Below, piece by piece: positions 62,714-64,000 of a DNA stretch of 64,000 bases. Under the pieces are notes generated by a model. It worked only from the letters and a program-made list of their open reading frames with translations, made no database searches and was not told the DNA's origin. Numbering within the stretch: position 1 is the stretch's first letter; each line of letters begins with the position of its first letter. This DNA comes from Chromatiales bacterium (GTDB lineage: Bacteria; Pseudomonadota; Gammaproteobacteria; Steroidobacterales; Woeseiaceae): assembly GCA_004282875.1 (NCBI GenBank), contig SHLT01000002.1, positions 29,709 through 93,708 on the forward strand, written 5' to 3'. Made by a program: the position numbers and the translations under genes.

Positions 62714-63567
62714 TTGCGCGCCTCCTTGATCTTCGCCACAAACAGGTCGGCCACCGACGGAATCCGAATTTCGCCGAGACCCTCGAGGTGTTCGCGACTG
62801 ACGCCTTCGAACAGCATGACTGACTTGCCGAACATCTCATGTTCGGCGATCGGCCCGAGGCCACGGGCCTTCTGGGCGTTCTCACCGGATGCCATGACCT
62901 CGACGTAAGTATCGCTCAGCGCATCCATCGTCGAATCGAGCAGGATCTTGCCGTCGTTGATGAACATCACATCGGTCAGGAGATTCTCGATCTCCTCAAC
63001 CTGGTGCGTTGTAATCAAAATCGTGCGCTCCTCGTCGAAATAGTCGTTCAGGAGATTTGCGTAGAACTCCTTGCGAAACAGTATGTCGAGACCCAGCGTC
63101 GGCTCATCGAGGACCAGCAACTTGGCATCAATGGCCATGATGATAGACAGGTGCAGCTGCGTGACCATGCCCTTGGAAAGCTCCTTGACCCGGGCTCCCT
63201 GCTGGACCTTGGTATGCTGCAACAGCTCCTCTGCACGTGCTCGCGAAAAGTTAGGGTGGATGGACTCGACGAAGTCGAGTATCTGCGACACTTTAATCCA
63301 GCGCGGCAGTACGGCGACGTCAGCGATGAAGCAGATGTTCTGCATGAGTTGCTTGCGCTGCTTGAACGGATTGAAGCCGAGCACCGACAAATCACCATCG
63401 CAATCGGTCAATCCCAGCACGGCTTTGAGCAGCGTCGTCTTACCGGCTCCGTTCGGACCGATCAACCCGAGTATTTTGCCCTTCTCGATTTCGAAGCTGA
63501 CGTTGTCGACAGCGCGCGTCGAGCCAAAGTGCTTGGATACATTTCGGGCGTTGACCAGGCTAGTCAT
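62710..63567 (-). CDS. ABC transporter ATP-binding protein
   Basis: GLIGPNGAGKTTLLKAVLGL (Walker A), LSKGMVTQLHLSIIMAIDAKLLVLDEPTLGLD; ATG at 63567 preferred over 63618. Confidence 0.95.
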   Translation of the reverse strand: MTSLVNARNVSKHFGSTRAVDNVSFEIEKGKILGLIGPNGAGKTTLLKAVLGLTDCDGDLSVLGFNPFKQRKQLMQNICFIADVAVLPRWIKVSQILDFVESIHPNFSRARAEELLQHTKVQQGARVKELSKGMVTQLHLSIIMAIDAKLLVLDEPTLGLDILFRKEFYANLLNDYFDEERTILITTHQVEEIENLLTDVMFINDGKILLDSTMDALSDTYVEVMASGENAQKARGLGPIAEHEMFGKSVMLFEGVSREHLEGLGEIRIPSVADLFVAKIKEARK

Positions 63568-63940
63568 TATCCACTCCTGTGTCCTTATTGGTTTCTTGTT
63601 GTAGTAGATCTGCCGCATCGAGCCCGAGACGCTCGATAGTGGCGAGAACCTTCGGCCACTCCTTGTCCAGGAATCGTCCCCGCTCGGCCTTCAGCAACTC
63701 TACGCGCGCACCTTCGTTCACGAACATGCCGCGGCCACGCTTCTTTTCCACCAGGCCCTCGTCAACGAGCTCCTGATATCCCTTTAATACGGTCAGTGGA
63801 TTGAGCCGATATTCGGCTGCCACGTTCCTGACCGACGGCAGCGCGTCACCATCGCCCAGGACACCCTCCAATATCATCGCTACTACGCGGTCGCGCAGCT
63901 GGCGATAGATCGGCTGGTCTTCATTCCATTTGGGATCCAT
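63560..63940 (-). CDS. GntR family regulator (YtrA-type)
   Basis: QPIYRQLRDRVVAMILEGVLGDGDALPSVRNVAAEYRLNPLTVLKGYQELVDEGLVEKKRGRGMFV; short C-terminus; operon with the ABC genes. Confidence 0.92.
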   Translation of the reverse strand: MDPKWNEDQPIYRQLRDRVVAMILEGVLGDGDALPSVRNVAAEYRLNPLTVLKGYQELVDEGLVEKKRGRGMFVNEGARVELLKAERGRFLDKEWPKVLATIERLGLDAADLLQQETNKDTGVDND

Positions 63941-64000
63941 GAATATTCGGGTTCCTGCTCTAGTTCAGCGCCTTGGCGCTTAAAAAGGCGCCGGCCACAC

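Noticed and set aside
1-64000. Search for defence islands, CRISPR arrays, transposons, prophage, tRNA genes
   Set aside because: No regularly spaced repeats, transposase/integrase motifs, toxin-antitoxin pairs or cloverleaf-capable sequences were recognised by reading; tRNAscan/CRISPR finders could confirm.

Overview
The window is 64 kb of GC-rich bacterial chromosome, gammaproteobacterial in character and densely packed with about 58 coding regions. Most are ordinary housekeeping or envelope genes: folD, mtnA, gshA, ilvA, a UvrD/PcrA-like helicase, a psp (phage-shock) locus, and an ABC transporter with a GntR regulator. It also holds two adjacent RND efflux operons (16.0-29.7 kb), a three-gene 2-oxoacid:acceptor oxidoreductase cluster, an orphan RnfD-like/DUF2330 pair and an ECF sigma module. 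I see no rRNA, tRNA, CRISPR array, transposase, phage or recognisable defence island. The strongest signals outside the ORF track are: (1) a compact transcription unit at 31945-32140 with a promoter-like element, a Shine-Dalgarno identical over about 15 nt to the complement of the 16S 3' end, a 26-codon ORF, a perfect 9-nt anti-SD repeat right after the stop codon, a competing alternative stem, and a terminator; (2) a clear class-I cyclic-di-GMP (GEMM-I) riboswitch at about 14378-14457 upstream of an FAD-linked oxidoreductase, with a GGDEF-EAL gene elsewhere in the window; (3) a LexA-like box in front of the UvrD-like helicase; (4) palindromic operators in front of a PadR gene and an RND operon; (5) a sigma54 promoter plus PspF-type palindrome between pspA and pspF; and (6) a 124-bp antisense overlap between an RND permease tail and a GlyGly-CTERM-type protein. 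All identifications come from reading sequence and recognising motifs. No database searches were run.
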